A stretch of DNA of 64,000 nucleotides from Acidobacteriaceae bacterium (GTDB lineage Bacteria > Acidobacteriota > Terriglobia > Bryobacterales > Bryobacteraceae). The translations under genes and the position numbers were made by a program. How positions within the stretch are numbered: position 1 is the stretch's first letter; each line of letters opens with the position of its first letter. Below, piece by piece: positions 62,751 to 64,000 of this stretch. Location of the stretch: contig JAFAYL010000062.1 in assembly GCA_019240405.1 (NCBI GenBank), positions 1 through 64,000 of the forward strand, written 5' to 3'. Under the pieces are notes generated by a model that was given only the letters and a program-made list of their open reading frames with translations, had not been told where the DNA came from and did no database searches.

Positions 62751-64000
62751 CGGGGTTCCTCGATTTCGATATACCGATTCACCGGCACGTTCTTGAGCAC
62801 TTGGACGCCTCCGAGAGGCCAAGTGATCGTCACCCGATCGGTTTTTGCGCATGACCCGAGGCCGAAATGGACGCGCGAATCGTTATGCGAAAGATAACTG
62901 TCGCCGTTCCGCACCGTGTCGAATTGTGTCGTGCCGCAGGCTTCAATTCTCACGCTCGCGCCGATTGCGTCGCGATTGCTACGCGTGCCCCGGAGGCGTA
63001 TGCCAGTCCAGGAGTTTGCCTCCGTTGTTTGGTTCTCGAGCAGCAACGGCTGGCCTGAGATCGGCAGCACTACGACATCTAGCTTGCCATTATTGTTGAA
63101 ATCGGCCGTTGCGCCGCCTCGGTAGGAATTATTCGGAGTGGCAGGAAAGCTGTAATCCAGCGCAAACTTGCCGCCGCGATTTCGAAACACAGTAAATGGT
63201 TCGAAGTAGGCGGGAGATCGCGGATAAACATGACCGTTTGCAATCCAGAGCTCACGCTGTCCATCGTTATCGAAGTCCGCAAAACCGCATGCCCAACCGA
63301 AATACGGCATGGTAACTGTCGCAAGCCCCACTGAAGAAGAGATGTCTTCGAACGCGCCTGATTTGTCCTGCTTAAACAGCGGAAAGTAATCCTGATGAAA
63401 AGTTGTGGTGAGCACATCCAGCCTTCCGGAATTGTCATAATCTCCGACAGCCACGCCCATATTCGATTGCGCCCTGCCGTCTACGTTGAATGCAACGCCG
63501 CGGTCCAGAGCTGATTCTTTGAACGTGCCGTTTCCCTGATTCAAAAACAAAAAGTTCGGGTCGGAATCGTTCGCAACGAAGATGTCGATCTTGCTGTCCT
63601 GATTGAAATCGTCAAAGACAGCGCTGAATCCATGCGCCGGCTTCACATCGCCGAGTCCGGCTTGCTTGGTGACGTTTGTAAATGTGCCGTCGCCGTTGTT
63701 GTGGTAAAGCACGCCTTTTTCGCCTTTGAGGCCGATGGGGCCACAGAAAACCTGCATGCCGAGATACTGGCAAACCGGCGCAGGCTCATTGAAAGAGAAA
63801 GAGTGAATGTCGACGTAACCGGTGATAAAGAGGTCCAGGTAACCGTCGTTATCGAAATCGCCGAATGCGCTCCCGGTGTGCCAGGCAATGTTTTGACTCA
63901 AGCCCGCAGCTTTGCCGATTTCGGTGAATGTGCCGTTGCCATTGTTCTTGAAGAGCAGATCGCGGCCAATGGTCGTGATCAGAATATCGGTGTAGCCGTC
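62747..64000 (-). CDS. CRTAC1-type FG-GAP/VCBS repeat protein with ASPIC/UnbV domain, 5'-partial
   Basis: The frame is open to the last base, so the N-terminus lies outside the window; 417 codons are visible. Repeated FG-GAP units with DxDxDG calcium loops run through it (GDFDNDGYLDLFITGY, DDFNQDSKIDIFVANDSD, GDYDNSGRLDVLTT, ADFDNDGQRELWIANG, ADFNNNGKLDVVVL). An ASPIC/UnbV domain closes it (WTGIRLRGTRSNRDAIGASVRIEA, YLSHNDSRVHFGLG). Such extracellular proteins are abundant in Acidobacteria; function is unclear. Its stop overlaps the permease start. Confidence 0.9.
   Translation of the reverse strand, partial: DGYTDILITTIGRDLLFKNNGNGTFTEIGKAAGLSQNIAWHTGSAFGDFDNDGYLDLFITGYVDIHSFSFNEPAPVCQYLGMQVFCGPIGLKGEKGVLYHNNGDGTFTNVTKQAGLGDVKPAHGFSAVFDDFNQDSKIDIFVANDSDPNFLFLNQGNGTFKESALDRGVAFNVDGRAQSNMGVAVGDYDNSGRLDVLTTTFHQDYFPLFKQDKSGAFEDISSSVGLATVTMPYFGWACGFADFDNDGQRELWIANGHVYPRSPAYFEPFTVFRNRGGKFALDYSFPATPNNSYRGGATADFNNNGKLDVVVLPISGQPLLLENQTTEANSWTGIRLRGTRSNRDAIGASVRIEACGTTQFDTVRNGDSYLSHNDSRVHFGLGSCAKTDRVTITWPLGGVQVLKNVPVNRYIEIEEPR

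Overview
The window looks like a piece of an Acidobacteriota chromosome, probably Terriglobia or a Solibacter/Bryobacter relative. This is inferred from two very large TonB-dependent receptors with N-terminal carboxypeptidase-regulatory domains, a CRTAC1/ASPIC protein, a PD40 propeller C-terminus of acidobacterial type, and a Gram-negative tol-pal operon. GC looks to be in the mid-50s by eye. Genes are tightly packed, with many 1-20 bp overlaps and several probable TTG or GTG starts.

Layout. (1) 1-1.6 kb is a scarred end: a perfect 30-bp inverted repeat, a 5'-truncated propeller gene, a frameshifted tyrosine-recombinase C-terminus and tRNA-Pro(TGG). (2) 1.6-9.5 kb (minus) is a complete efflux operon in the order of E. 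coli cecR-ybhGFSR plus a TolC: TetR regulator, HlyD adaptor, double ATPase, two ABC-2 permeases and the outer-membrane channel. A palindrome lies over its promoter. (3) 9.5-32.3 kb is a roughly 23-kb peptide/D-amino-acid locus. A MurR/RpiR-type regulator and a forward operon (TonB receptor, two serine beta-lactamase-fold hydrolases, APC permease, N-succinylamino-acid racemase/OSBS-family enzyme, and a VanX-PBP4-D-aminoacylase triple fusion) meet, tail to tail, a reverse operon (TonB receptor, S10 peptidase, frameshifted class-V aminotransferase, S10 peptidase). A 17-bp motif is shared by the regulator and receptor promoters. I infer scavenging of peptidoglycan or D-residue peptides.

(4) 32.3-36.0 kb is a 3.6-kb island inserted at the 3' end of tRNA-Ser(CGA). 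It is bounded by a 21-bp direct repeat of the tRNA end and holds an AlbA_2/Schlafen-type ATPase gene and an unrecognised 441-aa gene. Each gene is preceded and followed by a copy of a conserved hairpin module spaced about 1.5 kb apart. This is the best candidate for an undescribed system. (5) 36.0-44.7 kb holds a deoxyhypusine-synthase-like gene, murJ, a phosphoketolase-acetate kinase pair (xfp-ackA), a BrnT/DUF4258-like toxin-antitoxin pair and recN. (6) 44.7-49.9 kb is the tol-pal operon (tolQ-tolR-tolA-like-tolB-pal-ybgF).

(7) 49.9-53.8 kb holds small genes: a TfoX-like protein, a membrane protein, a DinB-like protein, an HTH protein, a VOC protein, and a frameshifted phospholipase-D-like gene with a 110-aa partner. 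(8) 53.9-64.0 kb holds an M28 peptidase, a STAS protein, a semialdehyde dehydrogenase, LigD polymerase and ligase as separate genes, an ethanolamine module (eutC, eutB, permease) and the 3' part of a CRTAC1-type gene that runs off the window.

All assignments come from reading the sequence. No database search was run, so family names rest on recognised motifs and overall resemblance.
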